From: Saprospiraceae bacterium
GTDB taxonomy: Bacteria; Bacteroidota; Bacteroidia; Chitinophagales; Saprospiraceae
Direction: 5' to 3'
Length of the DNA stretch: 64,000 nucleotides
Assembly (NCBI GenBank): GCA_020631355.1
Contig: JAHDHL010000019.1
Location: forward strand, 41,463-105,462
Shown here: in pieces, positions 18,058-26,885 of the stretch
Layout of the letters: each line of letters starts with the position of its first letter
Numbering within the stretch: position 1 is the first letter of the stretch
Notes under the pieces: generated by a model
Seen by the model: the letters and a program-made list of their open reading frames with translations, nothing else
Databases searched by the model: none
What the model was told of the DNA's origin: nothing
Program-made: the position numbers and the translations under genes

Positions 18058-18672
18058 TCATTTTTCCACTTCAATCACTTTCCTGAATGTCATTGATATT
18101 CTTCTGACTCTGGGAATTACCAAACCGTTGATGACATCCTTTTTCCTACCCGGGATTCCATGTTTCCAAAAATAGCGGGATTCACCTTTCATCACCACCA
18201 TACTCCTTGGAGACAAGGGAACAGCAATTTTTTCCTTTCCTTTGGAATAATAGATAATGGCATGTCCACCCAAGGAAACAGATACGATGGTATCCTCAAA
18301 ACAAGGTTCACAATCCGTATGTGGAGCGATACCTTGTCCGGGTTCATAATTATTAATCAAGAGCTGATCGGGTAATTCAGTGAATATCCCATCCTCTACT
18401 AATTGATTCGCCAATCCTAAACTCCATTTAGGAAGGGTTCCCAATCTCATGCTATAATCAATGGAACGAGCCTTGTAATCGTACTGGTAGCCATAGTGCT
18501 GTGTCCAACGCTTGATGGTAGTCTGCCAAGTTTGTTGATTGATGATGGACACCAATTCCTTTTCTTCTTCCTGACTGATGTATGATTCCCAATAACTCAG
18601 TCCGGGTATGGCTTCAAAATGGGTTGGTTTTTTGGGGGATGTTGGGTCGTTGGAAAATAGATTGGTCTGCAT
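18058..18672 (-). CDS. alkB: AlkB-like 2-oxoglutarate/Fe(II) dioxygenase
   Basis: A 204-residue dioxygenase of the AlkB family, which removes alkyl groups from N1-methyladenine and N3-methylcytosine in DNA or RNA. The ligands are visible: HTDCEP (His and Asp for iron), the distal His in WKHGIPGR, and two arginines in RVRRISMTFR for 2-oxoglutarate. The NNYEPGQGIAPHTD motif and the C-terminal R-I-S-M-T-F-R are typical of the ALKBH8-like/bacterial AlkB group. Its stop abuts the queG stop. Between it and the upstream beta-barrel gene lies a terminator, so alkB has its own promoter. Confidence 0.88.
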   Translation of the reverse strand: MQTNLFSNDPTSPKKPTHFEAIPGLSYWESYISQEEEKELVSIINQQTWQTTIKRWTQHYGYQYDYKARSIDYSMRLGTLPKWSLGLANQLVEDGIFTELPDQLLINNYEPGQGIAPHTDCEPCFEDTIVSVSLGGHAIIYYSKGKEKIAVPLSPRSMVVMKGESRYFWKHGIPGRKKDVINGLVIPRVRRISMTFRKVIEVEK

Positions 18673-18728
18673 GTGGTTAGAACATAGGAATAGGACTCCA
18701 AAGTTCCCAAAACCATCAGGATATCATA

Positions 18729-18774
18729 TAAAAATGGGTTTGCCATACCAATCTTTTGATACAGCAAACCCATT
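18729..18774 (-). terminator. Intrinsic terminator of the beta-barrel protein gene
   Basis: An 11-bp perfect inverted repeat (AATGGGTTTGC at 18733-18743, GCAAACCCATT at 18764-18774) followed on the minus strand by TTTTATAT. It is 27 bases after the stop of the 18802 gene. Confidence 0.8.
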
Positions 18775-18801
18775 ATACATGGAGATGAATATCTACCAGA
18801 A

Positions 18802-19614
18802 TTATTTCAGAACATACTTCAGATTCAATCCCCAAGACTGGAGATTCGTGAAGTCATTATCACCTTTGTTGTAAGTCCTAAGACCATATCCATAACGGTA
18901 ATTCATTCCTAGTTCAACTCTCTTAAGAATTACGAATCCAATACCAGCCTGTGCAAACAATCTGGTGGATGTACCATTACCTACCCTCTCGGAATAATGG
19001 AATGAATCCGAATAATTAGAAAAATGGTAATTATCTCCGGCAGGATTGAATATTTCCCTGATGGAACGGTCACCCCTTTCCATTATCTCCTCCGAATAGG
19101 CCCCATTGACCCACAACCAATTATTGAAGTGATACCCCACATTGAACCCTGCTCCTCCATACAATTTCATCCATTTCACATCCAATCGCTTTACGATGGA
19201 TGCTTCCAAATCCACCTCGCTTCCTGACATATCAATATGATAATGGTTATAATCCCCGTCCCAATTATTGGGTTCATAATAAGAGATGGCATCCAAACGT
19301 CCCCAAATGAAATTCAATGAAGTTTGGATTTCCGTATTCTTGAAGAATGCGGGTTCCATGACAATCGTTGCCCTGACATTCGGGTTCTCACAAATCATGT
19401 TATAAGTGTATTCATCCCCCAGCTCCGCATCAATTAAATTGCCTACATCCGAATTGGTACGACTGAACATTTTTTGGCTACTCATGCCTTGAATCATATC
19501 CTTATCCACTCCCAGTTCGATTCCGAATTTGGTAATTTTCAAAGGTTTCTGTGCCATGGCGGGGAGACAAAATGACACGATGAGGAACAGGATAAAAAAA
19601 TGTGTAATTTTCAT
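18802..19614 (-). CDS. Outer-membrane beta-barrel hypothetical protein
   Basis: A 270-residue protein with a signal peptide (residues 1-21, cleavage after MAQ). The rest is a run of alternating hydrophobic strands with aromatic ends, and the final strand NLQSWGLNLKYVLK fits a beta-barrel closing strand. GGAGFNVGYHF and RLFAQAGIGFVIL are typical barrel strands of the porin-like family common in Bacteroidota. No catalytic motif. Function unknown. It has its own terminator and is far from its neighbours. Confidence 0.75.
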   Translation of the reverse strand: MKITHFFILFLIVSFCLPAMAQKPLKITKFGIELGVDKDMIQGMSSQKMFSRTNSDVGNLIDAELGDEYTYNMICENPNVRATIVMEPAFFKNTEIQTSLNFIWGRLDAISYYEPNNWDGDYNHYHIDMSGSEVDLEASIVKRLDVKWMKLYGGAGFNVGYHFNNWLWVNGAYSEEIMERGDRSIREIFNPAGDNYHFSNYSDSFHYSERVGNGTSTRLFAQAGIGFVILKRVELGMNYRYGYGLRTYNKGDNDFTNLQSWGLNLKYVLK

Positions 19615-19821
19615 TGTAAATGATTTTTGGTAAATAGATTAATGGCTTCGAAAACCATCATGGATGGAAGTTGGTCATATTTCGTGACTGCAATTAAGGA
19701 ACGACACAAAATTCAAGAATGAAGCCTCTAACTCCTTAGTTTAACCTATGTTAAGTAACACAATAACTTATATTAACTTTTCGTGGACCGAGCTATTGAC
19801 CAAAAAATGAATTATTATTCC

Positions 19822-19869
19822 TAATAAAAAACAAGCGTCACCTTGCCATTCAGGCAAAGTGACGCTTGT
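19822..19869 (-). terminator. Intrinsic terminator of the subtilase-lysin gene
   Basis: A 17-bp stem: ACAAGCGTCACCTTGCC at 19831-19847 pairs with 19853-19869 with one G-T wobble, over a 5-base loop. On the minus strand it ends in TTTTTTATT. It follows the 19902 gene by 32 bases. Confidence 0.88.
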
Positions 19870-19901
19870 TTCCGAATAATCAATAGGACAATCCGAATCC
19901 C

Positions 19902-22436
19902 CTAGGAATAAAGAAAGAATTTCTCCCTTTCGTTCCTATTATTTTGATTGAGATTCACCCTTCCGAAACCAAGGATTTTTTTCATTCTGGAAGCTACATA
20001 TTTGAACCCCTTAACTTCCGGGAGTCGATTCCCTTCAATTGTATGAATAAAGCCATCTTCCATATGATGGACCAATCCAATATGTCCCATCCAGCCCTGC
20101 GGATCCCCTCTGTGCCAAACCACAATGTCTCCCGGTTCTGGTTGGATACCATCTTCAAGATTATACGTCCAACCTTTCCTATAAAAAGCATTATAAGTAC
20201 TCTTGGCTCCGACATTATAATCGAATGGCATTTGCTCCTTGATACCTCCTGATGCCTGAAAGTAACACCAACTCACAAAGGCTGCGCACCAAGGTTCGGC
20301 TGTTGTGATACCTGATGGCTCCAAGTACTTCCTAACAAACTCCCCTGAATTATTACCGTTAATTTCCCTAGCCCCTGCATTCAATTCCTCTATGGCAACC
20401 TGAAGGGCATTCCGCCCTAGGTCAGAACCACCAAAACGCATGCTTGGCAAGGATGTATATATCGTTGATGTCCTGGATTCATTCGGATGTCTAAGCCTCC
20501 ACCATGTCAAAGGTCCTACTACGCCATCCACGACCAAGGGCTCACCATACTTATCCACATTCGCACTTTGAAAATCGATGACAGCGGAATGGGTCATCCT
20601 GCCAAAGAAACCATCCACGACCAATCCATAGGCGAATTCGTTCAGTGATGTCTGTAACATCTTGACTGCCTCTCCTATATCACCCAATCGCAATATCGGA
20701 CTGATTTCAGGCATTTCCACCACCACACTCCCCAAGTTGGGATTCCCCAATGGGGTTTCAGTTGATATGTTTTCATCATCCGATTCGGAAAGAGAGAAAG
20801 ACAAGGCCAGTTCCACTGCTCGATTGGCATCTGGTTTTCCATAACCATACCAACGGCTATGGCCATTACCATCATAATTTCCATTATTTGCATCTATCTG
20901 AATACAGGATTGTCTGAGCAATGCCCTGACATCATTATGGGTCAATTCCGGATTAGCGGAAAGCATCAGGGCTATAATACCCGCAACACCGGGTGTAGCA
21001 CTGGAAGTCCCTCCGAACGAGGAAGTGTACTTCCCTGAATTATCATAAAAATCATATCTCAGCTCGATACCATTCCAACTGGGATTATATCCATAGGTAG
21101 AACCATCAGTTGCCCATATTCCTCCATCGAGATAATACCCTCCATTGTCCATCCGGGTAAAATCATTACTAGGAAAACAGCAGAAAATACTATCGCCAAA
21201 ATCAGAATAAATACTTCTCTTGTCCCTGATATTGGATGCTGCTATGGCCAATACGAATTCATTACTGGCATAACCGTCAAGCTCTACGGATTCATTGCCA
21301 TTACCAGCAGCCCAAAGGATAAGGCACCCCTTACCATTCCGTCCTTGTTCAACCGCATATCTCAATGCTTCCCTTGTATGGTCTGGAATACCTGAAGCCT
21401 GAAAATGCCTTGGGTCATTCGGATTATCCCAAGCACCATCCGCAGGACCCCAGCTACACGAGATGATATCAGCTCCGTGGTCCACAGCATATTGGATGGC
21501 TTCGGATTCCTTGTAGGAGCCCAAATCAGGAGGCAACTTAATGGGCATGAGTTTCGCATCGGGCGCTACACCTGAAGCATTGAACAACCCCGAAGCACAA
21601 GCTACTCCTGCGCAACAGGTGCCATGTGATTCCCCAAAATTAATGGGGCTGGGATTCTGTCCATTGGGTGTACCTATCGGGTAAAAGGCATTATAGGGGT
21701 GGACAATCTTACCTTGCGTACTAAAATCCTGATGCCTGATATCAATGGCATCATCAATAATGGCAATCGTAACTCCCTCTCCCTTGGACTTCGTCCAGGC
21801 TTGTTCAACATTGACATGACTATTGACCTGTACGCCATCCAACACCGTAGGCTTCAAATGCCATTGTCTGGGATGTATGGATTTTTTCTCCTTGATGAAA
21901 ATGAGTTCGGGATGGCAATATTCTACCCTTTCATCATCTAACATATCCATACAAATTTGAAAAATATCGGAACCGATTCCTTCCTCCATTCCAACAAAAT
22001 AGCCATTAGTAGAAAATGGGGATTCCGACTTGACATCCAGATTATGGTCGGTCAGGAAAGCTGTTTGTTCCGTCTTATCCACTTCCTTATGGAATTTGAT
22101 GAATATATTCTCAGTATACAAAACGGGTGTCTTGTCTTCCTGACAAAATACCCGACCTGCAAATCGGACATTACTTTCTTTGGCCAATGCCTTTCTGGCT
22201 TGGTCTCTTTGCTTCCGCTTCTTATTTCCACGAATGCGCATCACATAGATACCCAAGGGTTCATACTTATGCATCAGTTCCATGCTATCCAACATGTTCG
22301 TGTGCTTTTTTCCAAAACCGGATTTTTCTATCACCTGATCATTTTGGGTCCGAATGACCACCAAATCCTTGGCAGCGGTGAGTTGTCTTTCATTACCGTT
22401 TTTCCCTCCGAATTTAAATCTAACGGTGTCTGTCAT
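19902..22436 (-). CDS. Subtilisin-like S8 peptidase fused to a peptidoglycan-binding repeat and a CHAP amidase domain
   Basis: An 844-residue fusion protein. Residues 1-100 are polar with no signal peptide. Residues of about 104-183 resemble a subtilase prodomain (fervidolysin-like, ending DERVEYCHPEL). Residues of about 215-545 are the S8 domain with Asp228 (AIIDDAID), His271 (ESHGTCCAG), oxyanion Asn379 (AAGNG) and Ser478 (GGTSSATP). Residues of about 582-648 are a PG_binding_1 repeat (LRLGDIGEAVKMLQ, then DGFFGRMTHSAV). Residues of about 700-828 are a CHAP/NlpC-like amidase domain with Cys717 (EPWCAAF) and His785 (GHIGLVH). All catalytic residues are intact. The combination suits a wall-lysing agent activated by proteolysis, but how it leaves the cell without a signal peptide is unclear. 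Own terminator at 19822-19869. Confidence 0.88.
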   Translation of the reverse strand: MTDTVRFKFGGKNGNERQLTAAKDLVVIRTQNDQVIEKSGFGKKHTNMLDSMELMHKYEPLGIYVMRIRGNKKRKQRDQARKALAKESNVRFAGRVFCQEDKTPVLYTENIFIKFHKEVDKTEQTAFLTDHNLDVKSESPFSTNGYFVGMEEGIGSDIFQICMDMLDDERVEYCHPELIFIKEKKSIHPRQWHLKPTVLDGVQVNSHVNVEQAWTKSKGEGVTIAIIDDAIDIRHQDFSTQGKIVHPYNAFYPIGTPNGQNPSPINFGESHGTCCAGVACASGLFNASGVAPDAKLMPIKLPPDLGSYKESEAIQYAVDHGADIISCSWGPADGAWDNPNDPRHFQASGIPDHTREALRYAVEQGRNGKGCLILWAAGNGNESVELDGYASNEFVLAIAASNIRDKRSIYSDFGDSIFCCFPSNDFTRMDNGGYYLDGGIWATDGSTYGYNPSWNGIELRYDFYDNSGKYTSSFGGTSSATPGVAGIIALMLSANPELTHNDVRALLRQSCIQIDANNGNYDGNGHSRWYGYGKPDANRAVELALSFSLSESDDENISTETPLGNPNLGSVVVEMPEISPILRLGDIGEAVKMLQTSLNEFAYGLVVDGFFGRMTHSAVIDFQSANVDKYGEPLVVDGVVGPLTWWRLRHPNESRTSTIYTSLPSMRFGGSDLGRNALQVAIEELNAGAREINGNNSGEFVRKYLEPSGITTAEPWCAAFVSWCYFQASGGIKEQMPFDYNVGAKSTYNAFYRKGWTYNLEDGIQPEPGDIVVWHRGDPQGWMGHIGLVHHMEDGFIHTIEGNRLPEVKGFKYVASRMKKILGFGRVNLNQNNRNEREKFFLYS

Positions 22437-22889
22437 GTTTGAGTATTTTTTGTTTTCCTAAAATATGTAGTGCCTTATACCAAAGCCTTTGCCTTGGAAA
22501 AGAATCTTTCAAAAAGAAAATCAAAATTGGGAAATCATTGAATGGGAAAATCTGATTCCTATTGGGGTCCCCTAAGTAATGAGATAACAATCCTATTGTA
22601 TGAAGTTATTTAGGAATCGAATGTATTGATACTGATTTTTTTTATTTAGTTATAATTCCTACAATCTGGTTTTCTCCAATCTTAATTTCTCTATTTAATT
22701 TTAATTCATTTACGAACAATATATTCTTTACTTTATTTGCTGTAAAGCATTCGGTAGTGGTTTAACCTAACATTAAGAAAGTAATCAGGCCCCCGCAAGC
22801 TAATTCCTGTGTATCTCTAATGGCCAACGCCCTAACACACAACCAATGCTTGATATCTTATCCTAAGATTCCAATTCTGTTCACTCCAA
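22437..22889. other. AT-rich intergenic region between the subtilase-lysin and the R-M genes
   Basis: About 450 bases separating divergent genes. No open frame with coding character on either strand, no tRNA-like structure. It must contain the promoter of the minus-strand subtilase gene, but no exact TAnnTTTG is seen close to its ATG. It is noticeably AT-rich, with several A- and T-runs at about 22630-22745. Confidence 0.5.
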
Positions 22890-22924
22890 TTTGGCGTTTA
22901 ATTCGCAAATTATGGATACATTTG
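22890..22924 (+). promoter_or_regulatory. Candidate promoter of the methyltransferase-endonuclease operon
   Basis: TTTG at 22890-22893, a 23-base spacer, then TACATTTG at 22917-22924, matching the Bacteroidota consensus TTTG-N(19-23)-TAnnTTTG. The start of transcription would be near 22930, giving a leader of about 145 bases before the methyltransferase ATG at 23077. Confidence 0.5.
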
Positions 22925-22928
22925 TATA

Positions 22929-22944
22929 GGATGTGATTACATCC
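22929..22944. promoter_or_regulatory. Inverted repeat at the predicted transcription start of the R-M operon
   Basis: GGATGT-GATT-ACATCC, a perfect 6-bp inverted repeat with a 4-base spacer, directly after the -7 box. Its position suits an operator for a repressor, or for methyltransferase autoregulation. No controller (C-protein) gene is seen nearby. Could be chance. Confidence 0.35.
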
Positions 22945-23076
22945 TTTCTTAGGAGAATCAATAAGGGTTGTCAGGTACTCCTTTCCTCCTATATCATTAC
23001 CACATATGAGAAGAATCAGCTTTGTGTATCTGGTGTTTTCCTTTTTGTTCCAGATAGCCAAAGACCAATCAGAATA

Positions 23077-25575
23077 ATGAAAAAACCCTTGACATATATC
23101 AGTTTGTTCAGCAGTGCGGGTGTGGGCTGTTATGGATTCAAGTTGAATGGATTCCAATGCATCGCTACCAACGAACTCCTGTCCAAACGACTCAAAATCC
23201 AATCCTACAACCAGAAATGCAAATACGAAAGTGGATACATCGGAGGTGATATCACCCAAGAAGCCACTAAACAACTCCTATTGGATGAGCTGGCATTATG
23301 GGAACGCAAACACAAGGTCAAGACACCTGATGTGGTAATTGCCACCCCGCCTTGCCAAGGTATGTCTGTTGCCAATCACAAGAAAAACAATGAGAAATCG
23401 AGGAACTCCCTAGTGGTCGAATCCATACGACTAACACAGGAAATCCTACCTCGTTTTTTCGTTTATGAAAATGTAAGGGCATTCCTGAAAACCATCTGTA
23501 CAGATGTGGATGGAGTGGACAAGCCCATCAGTGAAGCCATCCAATCCAATCTGAGTGGCCACTACAATATCCTATCGCAGATTGTCAATCTGAAACATCA
23601 CGGTTCGAATTCAAGCCGTACCCGTACACTTGTAATCGGAGTCCGAAAGGATATCCAGCATATTTCACCTTTCGACCTCTTTCCTAAACAGCGTATAGCA
23701 CCGACACTCAGGGAACTGATAGGCGACCTCCCCTCACTTACGGAAATGGGAATGATTTCAGATGATATTTATCATGCCTATAGAAAGTTCGACAAACGGA
23801 TGCTACCCTGGATTGAAAAGCTATCCGAAGGGCAGTCAGCTTTCGAGAACACCGATCCCAAACGGATTCCACATCGCATCATAGATGGGGAAATCGTTTA
23901 CAACAAGAGTAAGAATGGTGATAAGTATGCCCGTTGGTATTGGGATAAGGAGGGCCCTTGTATCCATACCAGAAACGACATCCTAGCCAGTCAGAATACG
24001 GTGCATCCATCAGATAATCGGGTTTTTTCTATTCGGGAAATCATGAGAATGATGTCCATTCCAGCATCTTTTGAATGGTCCGACCAATCCACGGATACAC
24101 TCAATGCTTTGGATGACGAGCAAAAAAGGGAATTTCTGAAAAAGGAAGAACTCAATATCAGGCATTGTCTTGGCGAAGCGGTGCCTACGGGTGTATTCGC
24201 GAGTATTGCATCCAATATCAAGGAAGTGAATCAACACAAAAGTATTCCCTTATCCAAAATCAAGGATATCAGGGAATCCCATTCCTTGGAGAAAACTCCG
24301 AATTTGGTTCGTTATATCAAGAAGCATTTCAAAAAACATTCACTTGATAATATTTTCCTGATTGCTGAACATTCAAATGCTGCCAGACTGGATACCGCAG
24401 CCTATTTTACCCGAAAGGATATTGCTTATACTGTCATTAAGGATTTACCCGAATTAAAAAAGAAGAAAAAAATCAGGATTCTTGAACCCTCTGTTGGTGT
24501 CGGGAATTTCATTCCCATGCTTTTTGAAAAATATAAAAAAAAGGATGAGGTCATACTGGATGTTTGTGATATTGATAATCATTCATTAGAGATTCTGAAA
24601 ACGATTTTATCCCTCATCCAAATTCCCGATAATTTTACGGTCAACTTATTCCATACCGATTTTTTATTATGGGAAAATACTTCAAAATATGATATCGTTG
24701 TAGGTAATCCTCCCTATAAAAAAATCACTAAAAACAAGGAATTACTAGGTCGCTACAAATCAGTTGCATTCAATAAGGATACGAATAATATTTTTTCATT
24801 TTTCATAGAAAAATGTTTAAAATTAGGAAAATATATTTCATTAATCGTTCCTAAAAGTTTATTGAATGCGCCTGAATTCAATAAAACAAGAACCCTATTA
24901 CTAAGTCATGATTTACAAAAAATATGTGATTATGGTGAAAAGGGTTTCAAGGGAGTAAAAATAGAAACCGTTAGTTTTCTCTGTTCCACTTTAGCATCGG
25001 ATGATGAAGCAATAACGATTGAAAGTTATATCCGTTCCATTTATAAAAAAATGAATAAGGATTATATTTTTTCCGATGATTTCCCATACTGGCTGATTTA
25101 CCGAAATGATACTTTTGATCAGGTAGCCGCTAAAATGCAATTGGATATTTTCAATGCTTTCAGGGACAGACAAATCACCAAGGCCATTACCAAGGATAAA
25201 GGAAAGATTAGGGTACTTAAATCCAGGAATGTCGGGAATAATGAAATCCTGCAACTCAAGGATTATGATTGCTACATGGATGATGTGGAACACTTAGCCG
25301 TATCCAAATATCTGGACCAAAAGAATATTGTCATGGTTCCAAATCTGACTTACTACCCAAGGGCTGCATTCTTACCTGAGCATACGATTACGGATGGTTC
25401 GGTTGCCTTACTCACCACTAAGAAGGGAAAACGGAAACCGACCCAAAAGGACCTTGCTTTTTATGGAACTCCTGAATTCGAGGACTACTACAGGGTTGCC
25501 AGAAACTTTGGTACACGCTCCTTGAATATTGATAATAATTCAGTTTTCTTTTTCGGACTACTCAACACAAAATAA
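23077..25575 (+). CDS. Bifunctional DNA methyltransferase: m5C domain fused to N6-adenine domain
   Basis: An 832-residue fusion of two different DNA methyltransferases. Residues 1-385 are a C5-cytosine enzyme: motif I at YISLFSSAGVGCYGF, motif IV ATPPCQG with catalytic Cys93, motif VI ENV at 131-133, motif VIII RTRTLVIGVR at about 181-190, and a final GEAVPTGVFASIA (motif X). Residues of about 435-830 are an N6-adenine enzyme: AAYFTRKDIA, SAM-binding ILEPSVGVGNF at about 468-478, and the catalytic NPPY at 544-547. Both active sites look intact. The ATG at 23077 is chosen because motif I starts a few residues later; a frame-open extension to GTG 22933 lacks conserved sequence. The HNH endonuclease starts four bases after the stop. 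Two specificities suggest an asymmetric recognition site. Confidence 0.9.
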   Translation: MKKPLTYISLFSSAGVGCYGFKLNGFQCIATNELLSKRLKIQSYNQKCKYESGYIGGDITQEATKQLLLDELALWERKHKVKTPDVVIATPPCQGMSVANHKKNNEKSRNSLVVESIRLTQEILPRFFVYENVRAFLKTICTDVDGVDKPISEAIQSNLSGHYNILSQIVNLKHHGSNSSRTRTLVIGVRKDIQHISPFDLFPKQRIAPTLRELIGDLPSLTEMGMISDDIYHAYRKFDKRMLPWIEKLSEGQSAFENTDPKRIPHRIIDGEIVYNKSKNGDKYARWYWDKEGPCIHTRNDILASQNTVHPSDNRVFSIREIMRMMSIPASFEWSDQSTDTLNALDDEQKREFLKKEELNIRHCLGEAVPTGVFASIASNIKEVNQHKSIPLSKIKDIRESHSLEKTPNLVRYIKKHFKKHSLDNIFLIAEHSNAARLDTAAYFTRKDIAYTVIKDLPELKKKKKIRILEPSVGVGNFIPMLFEKYKKKDEVILDVCDIDNHSLEILKTILSLIQIPDNFTVNLFHTDFLLWENTSKYDIVVGNPPYKKITKNKELLGRYKSVAFNKDTNNIFSFFIEKCLKLGKYISLIVPKSLLNAPEFNKTRTLLLSHDLQKICDYGEKGFKGVKIETVSFLCSTLASDDEAITIESYIRSIYKKMNKDYIFSDDFPYWLIYRNDTFDQVAAKMQLDIFNAFRDRQITKAITKDKGKIRVLKSRNVGNNEILQLKDYDCYMDDVEHLAVSKYLDQKNIVMVPNLTYYPRAAFLPEHTITDGSVALLTTKKGKRKPTQKDLAFYGTPEFEDYYRVARNFGTRSLNIDNNSVFFFGLLNTK

Positions 25576-25579
25576 TCGC

Positions 25580-26758
25580 ATGAAAGCATTAATCAAACAA
25601 CATTTGGACAGTCAGGATTTGGATATCAGGAAATGGGGTATCGGCACATTCATGGACCAAAAGGTTACACCGGATGTAGTGTCGGGTGTGGCCGAATGCA
25701 TCGTGGAATATTTATCTGAAAAACAAGCTCCGTTCAAGATTAATGACATCAGGACATTCGAGTATTCCAACGAATTGGTGCGGGAAGTTTTCAACAAACC
25801 TGAAGTAAACAAGGCTGAAAGGGAATATGATAAATTCTTTTCCCAACCCATCAAAATGCTGGCTTACGCTGGCATCCTAAAAGAGGATTCTAGCAAACGA
25901 CCTTTCAACTACACCGTAGTACAGGAAGACCTTCTGGAATATATTTCCACAAGGGAAAGGAATGCCCTGAATTTTGTACATGCCTACCTAACAAAATTAA
26001 TTTCGGACAGTGGCATCATGCATCTTTTCGAACAATTTTTCATCCAACAGAACCAACAAGGCTACGAAATATTAAAAAGTAAATTCATTCGATTCGTCAT
26101 TGACCATACTCCTAAAAATGACCCTGTGGATATTTCCAGAATATTCACAAAAATCATCAATCCATTATCCTATAAGGAAAAGAAATTCGGTACAAGGAGG
26201 GGACGCATTTCCAAGACGGTCATTTCCTTGGATGAATTATATTATAACCGTCCGAATTGGAGGGATATCAACAAGGATAAATCCCTAACTCGAAAGGAAG
26301 CCATCGAACAATTCGAGCAGGTAGTGGATAATAAGAATTATTTCAGATACCAGGTTACAAAAGCCAAGAAACTCGTTCGGAAATTGCATGGATATAGCGA
26401 AGTCCACCGATTTGAAAATTACCCCGGATTACAAGCCCACCATATTTTTATGGAAAGCGAATTTCCTGAAATTGCGGATTATCCTGAAAATATCATTTCC
26501 CTTACACCCAACCAGCATTATTTCAGGGCACACCCCAATAATAAGACTTCGGTAATAGACCCATCCTATCAGGCAGTATGTCTGATTTCAAAACTGGATT
26601 CCATCGAACAGAATCATCGGGCAGGAAATGATGATTATACCCTAGAGGAATTCATTCATGTATTAAATACAGGTTTGGAAACAGATGCCTTTACCACACA
26701 AATGGATTTCGAGGCATTAAAACACCAAATTCTTCGATATTACATGGAGCATAAATAG
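25580..26758 (+). CDS. HNH restriction endonuclease of the R-M pair
   Basis: A 392-residue protein starting at MKALIKQHLD, four bases after the methyltransferase stop. The frame is open back to 25529, but that part overlaps the methyltransferase. The C-terminal half holds a beta-beta-alpha-metal (HNH) nuclease motif: LQAHHIF at about 284-290, ENIISL with Asn304, and the third ligand His313 in NQHYFRAHP. The N-terminal 250 residues carry no known domain and may recognise DNA. HNH active sites are known in type IIS enzymes such as Eco31I, whose methyltransferases also modify both C and A, so a related organisation is likely. That relation is inferred from architecture, not from measured similarity. 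Confidence 0.78.
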   Translation: MKALIKQHLDSQDLDIRKWGIGTFMDQKVTPDVVSGVAECIVEYLSEKQAPFKINDIRTFEYSNELVREVFNKPEVNKAEREYDKFFSQPIKMLAYAGILKEDSSKRPFNYTVVQEDLLEYISTRERNALNFVHAYLTKLISDSGIMHLFEQFFIQQNQQGYEILKSKFIRFVIDHTPKNDPVDISRIFTKIINPLSYKEKKFGTRRGRISKTVISLDELYYNRPNWRDINKDKSLTRKEAIEQFEQVVDNKNYFRYQVTKAKKLVRKLHGYSEVHRFENYPGLQAHHIFMESEFPEIADYPENIISLTPNQHYFRAHPNNKTSVIDPSYQAVCLISKLDSIEQNHRAGNDDYTLEEFIHVLNTGLETDAFTTQMDFEALKHQILRYYMEHK

Positions 26759-26767
26759 TCATAAAAG

Positions 26768-26815
26768 AAAAAAGGTTTATACTGTTATCTTATAACAATA
26801 GAAACCCTTTTCAGC
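26768..26815 (+). terminator. Possible terminator of the R-M operon
   Basis: AAAAAGGTTT near 26769-26778 faces AAACCCTTTT at 26802-26811 with one bulge, and an inner GTTAT/ATAAC pair strengthens the stem. It starts about ten bases after the endonuclease stop. Imperfect and AT-rich, so moderate confidence only. Confidence 0.5.
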
Positions 26816-26885
26816 TGATACAACTTGGAGCATGTTAAGATTTATTATGAATCATTATTATATGCTCTTAGCGTTTTCAGGGAAT

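Noticed and set aside
21957..22442. 161-residue plus-strand frame opposite the N-terminus of the subtilase-lysin
   Set aside because: Antisense to a domain-bearing gene; no motif, and it would run through the subtilase start.
22562..22573. GGGGTCCCC palindrome in the intergenic region
   Set aside because: Too short (4 bp arms) and isolated to support an operator or restriction-linked site.
22933..23076. N-terminal extension of the methyltransferase to GTG 22933
   Set aside because: The extra 48 residues have no conserved character, and m5C enzymes begin a few residues before motif I. Kept only as an open question in the findings.
22858..23274. 138-residue minus-strand frame over the methyltransferase promoter and N-terminus
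   Set aside because: It overlaps motif I of the methyltransferase and shows no domain, so it is not a controller protein.
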